Assembly (NCBI GenBank): GCA_964246985.1
Contig: CAXTSE010000028.1
Location: 1 to 20,065 of the forward strand
Reading direction: 5' to 3'
Length of the DNA: 20,065 bases
Source of the DNA: CAXTSE01 sp964246985
GTDB lineage: Bacteria > Actinomycetota > Actinomycetes > Actinomycetales > Microbacteriaceae
In this document: positions 8,929-16,338 of the stretch, one piece after another
Numbering within the stretch: the stretch's first letter is position 1
Layout of the letters: the number at the start of each line of letters is the position of its first letter
Program-made: the position numbers and the translations under genes
The notes under the pieces: generated by a model
The model's input: only the letters and a program-made list of their open reading frames with translations
The model's database searches: none
What the model was told of the DNA's origin: nothing

Positions 8929-9844
8929 CTCGCCGCTCGAGCGCCAGCTCGACCGCTACCTGCGGCACGTCGCGATCGAGCGTGGGCGGTCGGCCAACAC
9001 GGTGGCCGCGTACCGCCGGGACCTGACCGCGCTGCTCATCACGCTCGCGGATGCCGGAGTGCGGGATGCAGACGGCGTGACGGCCGCGCGGCTGGGAGGC
9101 TACCTCCGCTCGTTGCGGGAGGGCGCGGATCCGCTCGCCGCGTCGTCGGTCACGCGCACCCTGTCGTCGATCCGGGGGTTCGTGCGCTTCCTCGTGGACG
9201 AGGGGATCGTGCCGAGCGACCCGTCGGTCGACCTCGTCGCGCCGAAGCTGCCCAGCCGCCTGCCCAAGGCGCTGACCATCGAGCAGGTCGAGCGGGTGCT
9301 CGCCGCGACGGAGGGGGACGACGACGCGCACCTGCGCGATCGAGCGCTGCTCGAGCTGCTCTACGCGACGGGTGCGCGGGTGTCGGAGGCCGTCGGCCTC
9401 AACCTCGACGACATCGTCGACGCCGAGGGGGTCGCCGACGTCGTGCGGCTCTTCGGCAAGGGCGGCAAGACCCGGATCGTGCCGGTCGGCAGCTACGCCC
9501 GCTCGGCGATCGAGTCGTACCTGGTGCGAGCGCGCCCCGGGCTGTCGGCGCGCGGGCATGCGACGCCCGCGCTGTTCCTCGGCATGCGGGGTGCCCGGCT
9601 CTCGCGTCAGAACGCGTGGCTGATCATCCGGGGAGCCGCCGAGCGTGCCGAGCTCGGCATCGAGCTGTCGCCGCACAGCATGCGGCACTCGTTCGCCACC
9701 CACCTCCTGCAGGGCGGCGCCGACGTGCGGGTGGTGCAGGAGCTCCTCGGCCACGCCAGCGTCGCCACCACGCAGATCTACACGCGCGTGACCGCGGACG
9801 CGCTGCGCGACGCGTATGCGACCGCGCACCCGCGCGCACGGTAA
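8912..9844 (+). CDS. xerD: Tyrosine recombinase XerD
   Basis: This 310-residue site-specific recombinase probably resolves chromosome dimers at dif together with a XerC encoded elsewhere. The N-terminal SAM-like core-binding domain covers about 8-95. The catalytic domain contains Arg156 (ATGARVSE), Lys183 (FGKGGKTR), His255 and Arg258 (SPHSMRHSFATHLL), His281 (LLGHASVATTQ) and the nucleophile Tyr290 (QIYTRV). All catalytic residues are present, so it should be active. The call of XerD rather than XerC rests on the gene neighbourhood (nudix-xerD-parA-scpAB) and on sequence feel. It starts at ATG 8912 inside the end of the Nudix gene, a 17-nt overlap. It is followed by a 64-bp gap holding the parA promoter candidate. 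Confidence 0.95.
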   Translation: MPDVGSSPLERQLDRYLRHVAIERGRSANTVAAYRRDLTALLITLADAGVRDADGVTAARLGGYLRSLREGADPLAASSVTRTLSSIRGFVRFLVDEGIVPSDPSVDLVAPKLPSRLPKALTIEQVERVLAATEGDDDAHLRDRALLELLYATGARVSEAVGLNLDDIVDAEGVADVVRLFGKGGKTRIVPVGSYARSAIESYLVRARPGLSARGHATPALFLGMRGARLSRQNAWLIIRGAAERAELGIELSPHSMRHSFATHLLQGGADVRVVQELLGHASVATTQIYTRVTADALRDAYATAHPRAR

Positions 9845-9896
9845 CCCTCAACCATCACTTGACGCGCGCCGCCCGAGTCGCTCACAGGGCCGGACG

Positions 9897-9902
9897 TACA
9901 CT
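9897..9902 (+). promoter_or_regulatory. Candidate -10 element (TACACT) for parA-scpAB operon
   Basis: TACACT matches TAnnnT and is separated from the parA ATG (9909) by exactly 6 nt (CGCACC). No Shine-Dalgarno precedes the ATG, so a leaderless transcript is the natural reading. A TTGACG at 9859-9864 is too far upstream (32 nt) to be its -35 box. Confidence 0.55.
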
Positions 9903-9908
9903 CGCACC

Positions 9909-10796
9909 ATGTCAGCGCAGCGCCAGGATGTCACCGAGTTGCCGGGTATGGAGCCGCCCAAGCTCGGACCCACCGGTCGACCCCTGCGGGAGTTCCCCGA
10001 GCCCGCTCCGCTGACCTCCCACGGCCCCGCGCGCATCATCGCCCTGTGCAACCAGAAGGGCGGCGTCGGCAAGACCACGACCACGATCAACCTCGGCGCC
10101 TCGCTCGCCCAGTACGGGCGACGTGTGCTCGCGGTCGACTTCGATCCGCAGGGCGCGCTGAGCGCCGGACTCGGTGTCCAGACCCACGATGTCGTCACCA
10201 TCTACGACCTCCTCCTCGGCACCACCAAGGACATCGCCGGCACGATCCACCCCACCAACATCGAGGGCCTCGACGTCATCCCGGCCAACATCGACCTGTC
10301 GGCCGCCGAGGTGCATCTCGTCAACGAGGTCGCCCGCGAGCAGATCCTGGCGCGCGTGCTCCGGCCGATCATCAACGACTACGACGTGATCCTCGTCGAC
10401 TGCCAGCCGTCGCTGGGGCTGCTCACCGTGAACGCGCTGACCGCCGCCCACGGCGTGCTGATCCCGCTCGAGTGCGAGTTCTTCGCCCTGCGCGGCGTGG
10501 CGCTGCTGGTGGAGACCATCGACAAGGTGCGCGACCGCCTGAATCCGGCGATCGAGCTGGACGGTATCCTTCCTACGATGTACGACTCACGCACCCTGCA
10601 CTCGAGGGAGGTCCTCGAGCGCGTCGTCGACGCCTTCGGCGACAAGGTGCTCGAGACGGTGATCGGCCGCACCGTGAAGTTCCCGGATGCGTCGGTCGCC
10701 GGTGAGCCCCTGGCCAGCTTCGCGCCCGAGCACGCGGCGGCGGGAGCGTACCGCCAGGTGGCGAGAGAGCTGATCACGCGTGGCGCCATCGCCTGA
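9909..10796 (+). CDS. parA: ParA/Soj-family ATPase, orphan, next to scpAB
   Basis: This 295-residue protein has the deviant Walker A KGGVGKTT (50-57), the DFDPQG motif (78-82) and the Walker B-like VILVDCQPSLG typical of ParA/MinD ATPases. A 38-residue Pro-rich extension precedes the ATPase fold (LPGMEPPKLGPTGRPLREFP). No parB follows, so it is not the canonical origin-partition parAB pair. It corresponds to Rv1708, which sits before scpA in mycobacteria. The surroundings (XerD, ScpA, ScpB) suggest a part in chromosome organisation or positioning, which is inference. ATG 9909 was chosen because of the TACACT box 6 nt upstream; the longer open frame reaches into xerD. Its end overlaps scpA by 17 nt. 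Confidence 0.93.
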   Translation: MSAQRQDVTELPGMEPPKLGPTGRPLREFPEPAPLTSHGPARIIALCNQKGGVGKTTTTINLGASLAQYGRRVLAVDFDPQGALSAGLGVQTHDVVTIYDLLLGTTKDIAGTIHPTNIEGLDVIPANIDLSAAEVHLVNEVAREQILARVLRPIINDYDVILVDCQPSLGLLTVNALTAAHGVLIPLECEFFALRGVALLVETIDKVRDRLNPAIELDGILPTMYDSRTLHSREVLERVVDAFGDKVLETVIGRTVKFPDASVAGEPLASFAPEHAAAGAYRQVARELITRGAIA

Positions 10797-11649
10797 CGGC
10801 GGCGGCGAGACGACGGTCGTCGAGGCCGTTCGTCTGGATTCCGCACCGGCGGACGCGTCCGCCGCCGAGCCGGTCGGCTTCCGACTCAGCCTCGGCAACT
10901 TCGACGGGCCGTTCGACCTGCTGCTGTCGCTCATCGCCAAGCACGACCTCGACATCACCGAGATCTCGCTCAGCAGCGTGACCGCCGAGTTCATCTCGTA
11001 CCTGCGCGACCTCGACACCGACGACGAGCTCGATCAGGCCAGCGAGTTCCTGCTCGTCGCGGCGACCCTGCTCGACCTGAAGGTCGCCGGGCTGCTGCCC
11101 CAGGGCGAGCTGGTCGACGCCGAGGACGTGGCGCTGCTCGAAGCCCGCGACCTGCTGTTCGCCCGTCTGCTGCAGTACCGGGCATTCAAGGAGGCCGCAT
11201 CCTGGTTCTCCTCCCGCCTCGATGCGGAGTCGACGCGGCACGTGCGCTCGGTGCGCCTCGAGGAGAAGTACCGCAAGCAGACACCCGAGCTGGTCTGGAC
11301 CCTGAGCGTCGACGACTTCGCGGCGCTCGCCGTGCTGGCCTTCTCGCCGCGCGAGCTCCCCGTCGTCGGGCTCGACCACCTGCACGCGCCGCTGGTCAGC
11401 ATCCGCGAGCAGGCGGCCCACGTCGTGGCCGCCCTGCGGCAGGGCGAGCCGATGACGTTCCGGCAGCTCATCGCCGGCGCGGAGGCGACGGGCGTCGTCG
11501 TCGCGCGCTTCCTCGCGGTGCTCGAGCTGTACCGGCACGCGGCGATCTCCTTCGAGCAGATCGAGCCGCTGGGAGAGCTGACTCTCCGATGGACGGCCGG
11601 GCACTGGACCGATGACAGCCTCGCCGATCTGGGAGCGGACTATGACTGA
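10780..11649 (+). CDS. scpA: Segregation and condensation protein A (SMC kleisin)
   Basis: This 289-residue kleisin bridges the heads of the SMC dimer in bacterial condensin. After a disordered 30-residue start, the signature FDGPFDLLLSLIAKHDLDITEISLSSV is at about 45-71 with LGNF just before it. The helical run SEFLLVAATLLDLKVAGLLP and the C-terminal winged-helix region ending LGELTLRW are also typical. The start is GTG 10780, inside the end of parA; this overlap of 17 nt and the lack of another start before the LSLGNFDGP block support it. It overlaps scpB by 8 nt. SMC itself is not in the window. Confidence 0.95.
   Translation: MAPSPDGGGETTVVEAVRLDSAPADASAAEPVGFRLSLGNFDGPFDLLLSLIAKHDLDITEISLSSVTAEFISYLRDLDTDDELDQASEFLLVAATLLDLKVAGLLPQGELVDAEDVALLEARDLLFARLLQYRAFKEAASWFSSRLDAESTRHVRSVRLEEKYRKQTPELVWTLSVDDFAALAVLAFSPRELPVVGLDHLHAPLVSIREQAAHVVAALRQGEPMTFRQLIAGAEATGVVVARFLAVLELYRHAAISFEQIEPLGELTLRWTAGHWTDDSLADLGADYD
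11631..11635 (+). promoter_or_regulatory. Ribosome-binding site deciding the scpB start
   Basis: GGGAG lies 6 nt before ATG 11642. An in-frame ATG at 11612 would give ten more residues but has no comparable site, so 11642 is preferred. Confidence 0.7.
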
Positions 11650-12241
11650 GGTGACCGAAGCAGAAGCGGAGGCCGGCGCGGCGGTCGACGTCGAGCGTGC
11701 CCTCGAGGCGATCCTGCTCGTCGCCGACGAGCCGCTCGGCGTGGTCTCGCTGGCGACGGCGCTCGGCGTGCCCGTTCCGGCGGTGCGGCAGTCGATCGAG
11801 AGGCTGGTGGCCGACTACGACGGCGAGGCGGGCGGACCCCGGCGAGGGTTCGAGCTGCGCGAGGTGGGCGGCGGATGGCGACTGTACGTCCGGGCCGACC
11901 ACGACGACGTGGTGCGGGAGTTCGTGCTGACGCAGAACCCGACCCGCTTGTCGCAGGCCGCCCTCGAGACGCTGTCGGTGATCGCCTACAAGCAGCCGAT
12001 CAGCCGCGGGGCGATCGCCTCGATCCGAGCGGTCAACGTCGACTCGGTGGTGCGCACCCTCCTCGGGCGCGGACTCATCACCGAGGCATTCACCGACGCC
12101 GAGACCGGGGCGATCCACTACGCGACCACCGACCTGCTCCTGACCCAGCTCGGCATCAACTCGATCGACGAGCTGCCTCCGATCTCGCCGCTCCTCACCG
12201 ACGGGGTGGAGGGCTTCGACGAGCTCTCCGCGACGCGATGA
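11642..12241 (+). CDS. scpB: Segregation and condensation protein B
   Basis: This 199-residue protein is the winged-helix partner that dimerises and binds ScpA in the SMC-ScpAB complex. Recognisable family blocks are ALEAILLVADEPLG near residue 20, the GWRLYVRADHDDVVREFV segment, LSQAALETLSVIAYKQPISR and the second winged helix VDSVVRTLLGRGLI, followed by YATTDLLLTQLGI. ATG 11642 is set by GGGAG at 11631-11635; it overlaps the scpA stop by 8 nt. Its TGA overlaps the rluB ATG by 4 nt. The disordered acidic first 18 residues (TEAEAEAGAA) are normal for actinobacterial members. Confidence 0.95.
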   Translation: MTEVTEAEAEAGAAVDVERALEAILLVADEPLGVVSLATALGVPVPAVRQSIERLVADYDGEAGGPRRGFELREVGGGWRLYVRADHDDVVREFVLTQNPTRLSQAALETLSVIAYKQPISRGAIASIRAVNVDSVVRTLLGRGLITEAFTDAETGAIHYATTDLLLTQLGINSIDELPPISPLLTDGVEGFDELSATR

Positions 12242-12999
12242 GCGACATGCCCGAAGGAGAGCGCCTGCAGAAGGTGCTCGCGGCGGCCGGTGTCGCATCC
12301 CGCCGCGTCATCGAGAACTACATCGCCGAGGGGCGCATCGAGGTGAACGGCGAGGTCGTGACCGAGCAGGGCCGACGCGTGGATCCCGCCGTCGACGAGG
12401 TCTCGGTCGACGGCATCGCCGTGCAGCTCGATCCGGGTAAGCGCTACATCATGCTCAACAAGCCGCGCGGCATCGTGAGCTCGCTCGCCGACGAGCGGGG
12501 GCGTCCCGACCTGCGCGAGTTCACCACCGCCTACGAGGAACGGCTCTTCAACGTGGGCCGGCTCGACTCCGACACGAGCGGCCTGCTGCTGCTGACCAAC
12601 GACGGTGCCATCGCGCACGTGCTCGCGCATCCGTCGTTCGGGGTCACCAAGACCTACATCGCGACGGTGGAGGGGGATGCCACGGCCGCGACGCTGCGAC
12701 GGCTCGAGTCGGGCGTCGAGCTCGAGGACGGCCCCATCGCCGCCGATCGCGCGCGCGTCGTCGGAGAGTCCTCGCGCGGTCGCACCATGGTCGAGGTCAC
12801 GCTGCACTCCGGGCGCAACCGCATCGTCCGGCGCATGCTGGATGCCGTGGGGCACCCTGTCATCGAGCTGGTGCGCCGCCAGTTCGGCCCGCTCCACCTC
12901 GGCACGCTGCCGATCGGGCGCACGCGTGATCTCACTACAGTGGAACTCGGTCAGCTGCTGACCATCGCCCGCGCGGGCGGAGAGGACCCCGACCGATGA
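12238..12999 (+). CDS. rluB: RluB-family rRNA pseudouridine synthase
   Basis: This 253-residue protein is an RsuA/RluB/E/F family pseudouridine synthase, probably modifying 23S rRNA in helix 89-90 as E. coli RluB does; the exact target is not provable here. An S4 RNA-binding domain occupies about 6-65 (LQKVLAAAGVASRRVIENYI). The catalytic Asp110 is in NVGRLDSDTSGLLLLTNDG. YIMLNKPRGIVSS and SGRNRIVRRMLDAVGHPV are further family blocks. ATG 12238 overlaps the scpB stop as ATGA; ATG 12247 is an alternative. Rv1711 holds the same position in mycobacteria. The C-terminus overlaps tyrA by 4 nt. Confidence 0.93.
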   Translation: MSDMPEGERLQKVLAAAGVASRRVIENYIAEGRIEVNGEVVTEQGRRVDPAVDEVSVDGIAVQLDPGKRYIMLNKPRGIVSSLADERGRPDLREFTTAYEERLFNVGRLDSDTSGLLLLTNDGAIAHVLAHPSFGVTKTYIATVEGDATAATLRRLESGVELEDGPIAADRARVVGESSRGRTMVEVTLHSGRNRIVRRMLDAVGHPVIELVRRQFGPLHLGTLPIGRTRDLTTVELGQLLTIARAGGEDPDR

Positions 13000-14087
13000 A
13001 CGACCGCCGACTGAGCGCACAGGTGCGCGTCGTCGGCAGCGGACTCCTCGGGGCCAGCATCGGCCTGGGTCTCCGCGAGCACGGCGTCGATGTCATCGTC
13101 GACGACGCGTCGCCGTCCGCGCGCCGCCTCGCGGTCGACTACGGAGCAGGCCGCGCCCCGGCGGAGGGCGATGCACCCGGCCTCGTCGTGGTCGCCGTTC
13201 CGCCCGACGTGACCGCCGACGTGGTCGCCGCCGAGCTCGCGCGGTATCCGCAGGCGCTGGTCACCGATGTCGCGAGCGTCAAGGTCGCGCCGCTCGAGGA
13301 GCTGCGCTCCCGCGGAGCCGACCTGTCGCGCTACCTGGGGACGCATCCGATGGCCGGCCGCGAGCGCGGGGGAGCGGTGTCGGCACGGGCCGATCTCTTC
13401 ACGGGACGACCGTGGATCGTCGCCGGTCACGACGGCATCAGCTACCGCCGTGCGGCTCTCATCGAGGACATGATCCTCGACCTCGGCGGGGTGCCGATCG
13501 AGATGGATGCGCGCGACCACGATCGCAGCGTCGCCCTCGTCTCGCACGCGCCGCAGCTCGTGGCCTCGCTGCTCGCCGCCCGCCTGCGCGACGGCACCGA
13601 CGCATCCCTCGGTCTCTCGGGCCAGGGCCTCCGCGACACGACCCGGATCGCGTCGAGCGACCCGACGCTCTGGGTGCAGATCCTCGGGGCGAACGCCGAC
13701 GCGATCGCCGAGGTGCTGCGCCCGCTCCGCGACGACCTCGACACGGTGCTGCGGGCGCTCGAGCAGCCCGATCAGCCGGGTTCCCGCCGCGCGATCGCCG
13801 ACACCATCGCGGCAGGCAACGACGGGGTCTCGCGCATCCCCGGCAAGCACGGACAGGACAGGCGCTACGCGGCGCTCGTGGTGAAGATCGACGACACCCC
13901 CGGCCAGCTCGCGCGTCTGCTCACCGAGGTGGGCGAGGAGGGCGTCAACATGGAGGACCTGCGGCTCGAGCACTCGCCGGGGGCGCAGGTCGGATTCGCC
14001 GAGATCTCGGTGCTGCCCCAGGCCGCTCTGACGCTCGCGGCGGCGCTCGAGGCGCGCGGCTGGTCGCTGGTGGAGGCGGAGCGATGA
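12996..14087 (+). CDS. tyrA: Prephenate dehydrogenase with C-terminal ACT domain
   Basis: This 363-residue enzyme of tyrosine biosynthesis converts prephenate to 4-hydroxyphenylpyruvate. The dinucleotide-binding GSGLLG is at 14-19, and the family block LGTHPMAGRERGG at 114-126 includes the catalytic-type His117. LVSHAPQLVASLLA and SGQGLRDTTRIASSDPTLW are further prephenate dehydrogenase signatures. Residues about 291-360 (YAALVVKIDDTPGQLARLL onward) form an ACT domain, which usually gives feedback control by tyrosine. The acidic tip IVDDASP after the second beta strand suggests preference for NAD over NADP, which is inference. It is joined by 4-nt ATGA overlaps to rluB upstream and cmk downstream. 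In M. tuberculosis this gene lies elsewhere, but rluB-tyrA-cmk-der order is known in other actinobacteria. Confidence 0.95.
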   Translation: MNDRRLSAQVRVVGSGLLGASIGLGLREHGVDVIVDDASPSARRLAVDYGAGRAPAEGDAPGLVVVAVPPDVTADVVAAELARYPQALVTDVASVKVAPLEELRSRGADLSRYLGTHPMAGRERGGAVSARADLFTGRPWIVAGHDGISYRRAALIEDMILDLGGVPIEMDARDHDRSVALVSHAPQLVASLLAARLRDGTDASLGLSGQGLRDTTRIASSDPTLWVQILGANADAIAEVLRPLRDDLDTVLRALEQPDQPGSRRAIADTIAAGNDGVSRIPGKHGQDRRYAALVVKIDDTPGQLARLLTEVGEEGVNMEDLRLEHSPGAQVGFAEISVLPQAALTLAAALEARGWSLVEAER

Positions 14088-14746
14088 GCGTCGTCGTCGC
14101 CGTGGACGGCCCCGCCGGCAGCGGCAAGTCCAGCGTGAGTCGGGCAGCGGCTCGCGCCCTCGGATTCGCCTTCCTCGACACGGGTGCGGCGTACCGCGCG
14201 CTCACCTGGAAGGGCCTCGAGGACGGCGTCGATCTCGACGACGTCGACGCGGTCGTCGGCATCCTCGACGACTTCCCCTACGCGACCGATCTCAGCGACA
14301 CGGGGACGACCGTGCGGGTCGGCCCCGTGGACGTCACGTCAGCCATCCGAGAGCCCCGGATCACCGCGGCCGTGAGCGCCGTGGCCAAGGTCCCGGAGGT
14401 GCGCAGCGCCCTCACCGACGCCTTCCGTCGCATCATCGCGAGCACGGACGGCGTCGGGATCGTCGTCGAGGGACGCGACATCACGACCGTGGTCGCCCCG
14501 GATGCACCCGTGCGGATCCTCCTCACCGCCGACGAAGACGTTAGGATTGCCAGGCGCTCCGCCGAGCTCGGCCCCGAGGCCGCCGCGACGGCGCAGCAGT
14601 TGCGCGAACGTGACCGCAAGGACGCCCAGGTCGTGGACTTCCTCACGGCGGCTCCCGGCGTGACCACGATCGACTCCACGGAGCTCGACTTCGACCAGAC
14701 GGTCCAGGCCGTGGTGGAGCTGGTGCGCAGCACGACTTCCGACTGA
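14084..14746 (+). CDS. cmk: Cytidylate kinase
   Basis: This 220-residue P-loop kinase phosphorylates CMP and dCMP. The P-loop GPAGSGKS is at 9-16 and LDTGAAYRALTWKGL at about 31-45. The substrate-binding VEGRDITTVV is at 128-137 and the LID segment TADEDVRIARRSAEL at 148-162. ATG 14084 overlaps the tyrA stop as ATGA. A short AT-rich patch at 14540-14554 uses codons rare in this DNA (GTT AGG ATT GCC AGG) inside the LID region. It is followed after 10 nt by der. Confidence 0.96.
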   Translation: MSVVVAVDGPAGSGKSSVSRAAARALGFAFLDTGAAYRALTWKGLEDGVDLDDVDAVVGILDDFPYATDLSDTGTTVRVGPVDVTSAIREPRITAAVSAVAKVPEVRSALTDAFRRIIASTDGVGIVVEGRDITTVVAPDAPVRILLTADEDVRIARRSAELGPEAAATAQQLRERDRKDAQVVDFLTAAPGVTTIDSTELDFDQTVQAVVELVRSTTSD

Positions 14747-14756
14747 CAGGATCCCC

Positions 14757-16310
14757 ATGACCGACGAGCGCCAGACGCCCGAGCCCATCGACTCCACGCA
14801 CCTCGCAGGCGACGACGAGATCGGCGACGAGTTCGATCCCGCGCTCGCCGAGCGTCTCGCGGCCCTCGACGAGGAGGAGGCCGAGCAGCGCGCCGCCTCG
14901 CTGCGCGCCGGCCTGTCGGACTACGACCTCGACGAGGAGGACCTCGACCTGCTCGAGGCCGCCGAAGCCGGTCCGGACGGCATCACATATCTGCCCGCGC
15001 TTCCGGTGCTCGCGATCGTGGGTCGGCCGAACGTCGGCAAGTCCGCGCTGGTCAACCGCATCCTGGGGCGTCGCGAGGCCGTCGTCGAGGACACCCCCGG
15101 CGTCACCCGCGACCGCGTCACCTACAAGAGCGAGTGGCTCGGCCGCCGGTTCACCGTCGTCGACACCGGCGGCTGGGAGCCGGACGCGCAGGGCATCAAC
15201 GCCTCGGTCGCCGCCCAGGCGGAGGTCGCGGTCGACCTCGCCGACGCCGTGCTGTTCGTTGTCGACATCAACGTCGGCGCCACGGCGACCGACGAGCACG
15301 TCGTGCGGATGCTGCGCGCCTCGAAGCGCCCCGTCATCCTCGTCGCCAACAAGGCCGACGACGCCATCAAGGACCCGCAGGCCGCCGAGCTCTGGAGTCT
15401 CGGACTCGGCGAGCCGTGGCCGGTCTCGGCCCTGCACGGCCGCGGCGTCGCCGATGTGCTCGACCACGTGATGACGGTGCTGCCGGATGTGTCGGCGGTC
15501 GCCAAACAGGAGATCGGCGGGCCGCGTCGCGTCGCCATCATCGGGCGCCCCAACGTCGGGAAGAGCTCGCTGCTCAACAAGGCCGCGGGCGAGGAGCGCG
15601 TCGTCGTCAACGAGCTCGCGGGAACCACCCGCGATCCCGTCGACGAGCAGGTCGAGCTCGGCGGGAAGATCTGGACATTCGTCGACACCGCCGGCATCCG
15701 CAAGCGAGTCCACCTCCAGCAGGGGGCCGACTTCTACGCGTCGCTCCGCACCAGCGCCGCCCTCGAGAAGGCCGAGGTCGCGGTCGTCGTGCTCGACGTG
15801 ACCGAGCCGGTCTCGGTGCAGGATCTGCGCATCATCGACCTCGTTCTCGAGTCGGGCCGCGCGCTCGTGCTCGCGTACAACAAGTGGGACCTGCTCGACG
15901 ACGACCGTCGCCGCTACCTCGAGACCGAGATCGAGCGCGACCTCGCCCACGTCGCGTGGGCGCCGCGGGTCAACATCTCGGCGCGCACCGGCCGCCACCT
16001 CGAGAAGCTCGTTCCCGCCCTCGAGGTCGCCCTCGAGAGCTGGGACACGCGCATCCCGACGGGCAAGCTCAACGCGCTCGTCGCCGAGCTCACGGCCGAG
16101 CACCCGCACCCGGTACGCGGAGGCAAGCAGCCCCGCATCCTGTTCGGAACGCAGGCCTCGACCCGCCCGCCGACCTTCGTGCTGTTCACGACCGGGTTCC
16201 TCGACCCGCAGTACCGCCGGTTCATCCAGCGCCGCCTGCGAGAGGTCTACGGCTTCGAGGGCACCCCGATCAATGTCAACATGCGTGTGCGGGAGAAGCG
16301 AAAGCGCTGA
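14757..16310 (+). CDS. der: Ribosome-assembly GTPase Der (EngA)
   Basis: This 517-residue protein has two tandem GTPase domains and a C-terminal KH-like domain, and acts in 50S subunit maturation. In the first domain G1 is GRPNVGKS (89-96), followed by VVDTGGWE and the G4 motif NKAD. In the second domain G1 is GRPNVGKS (263-270), followed by VDTAGIRK and the G4 motif NKWD. The KH domain ends PINVNMRVREKRKR. An 80-residue acidic extension (DDEIGDEFD, LDEEEAEQR, DLDEEDLDLLEAAEAG) precedes domain one; such extensions are common in actinobacterial Der and explain the size above 440-490. ATG 14757 has AGGA (14748-14751) 5 nt upstream. It ends 28 bp from the convergent serine hydrolase. Confidence 0.97.
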   Translation: MTDERQTPEPIDSTHLAGDDEIGDEFDPALAERLAALDEEEAEQRAASLRAGLSDYDLDEEDLDLLEAAEAGPDGITYLPALPVLAIVGRPNVGKSALVNRILGRREAVVEDTPGVTRDRVTYKSEWLGRRFTVVDTGGWEPDAQGINASVAAQAEVAVDLADAVLFVVDINVGATATDEHVVRMLRASKRPVILVANKADDAIKDPQAAELWSLGLGEPWPVSALHGRGVADVLDHVMTVLPDVSAVAKQEIGGPRRVAIIGRPNVGKSSLLNKAAGEERVVVNELAGTTRDPVDEQVELGGKIWTFVDTAGIRKRVHLQQGADFYASLRTSAALEKAEVAVVVLDVTEPVSVQDLRIIDLVLESGRALVLAYNKWDLLDDDRRRYLETEIERDLAHVAWAPRVNISARTGRHLEKLVPALEVALESWDTRIPTGKLNALVAELTAEHPHPVRGGKQPRILFGTQASTRPPTFVLFTTGFLDPQYRRFIQRRLREVYGFEGTPINVNMRVREKRKR

Positions 16311-16326
16311 GCTTTCACGTGAGAAG
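16311..16326. other. parS-like sequence in the der/serine hydrolase gap (tentative)
   Basis: The 28-bp gap contains TTTCACGTGA (16313-16322), identical to ten central bases of the bacterial parS consensus TGTTTCACGTGAAACA. The flanks do not match well (11 of 16 positions overall). The same bases can form an imperfect hairpin (GCTTTCAC / GTGAGAAGC with no proper loop), so a weak bidirectional terminator or chance are alternatives. Confidence 0.25.
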
Positions 16327-16338
16327 CACGACGACCCG

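Noticed and set aside
9859..9864. TTGACG as the -35 box of the parA promoter
   Set aside because: It is 32 nt from TACACT, too far for a sigma-70-type promoter, and nothing like a -10 box is 16-18 nt after it.
16311..16338. Strong intrinsic terminator after der
   Set aside because: The inverted repeat here leaves no room for a loop and has no T-run, so it is listed only as a tentative parS-like site.
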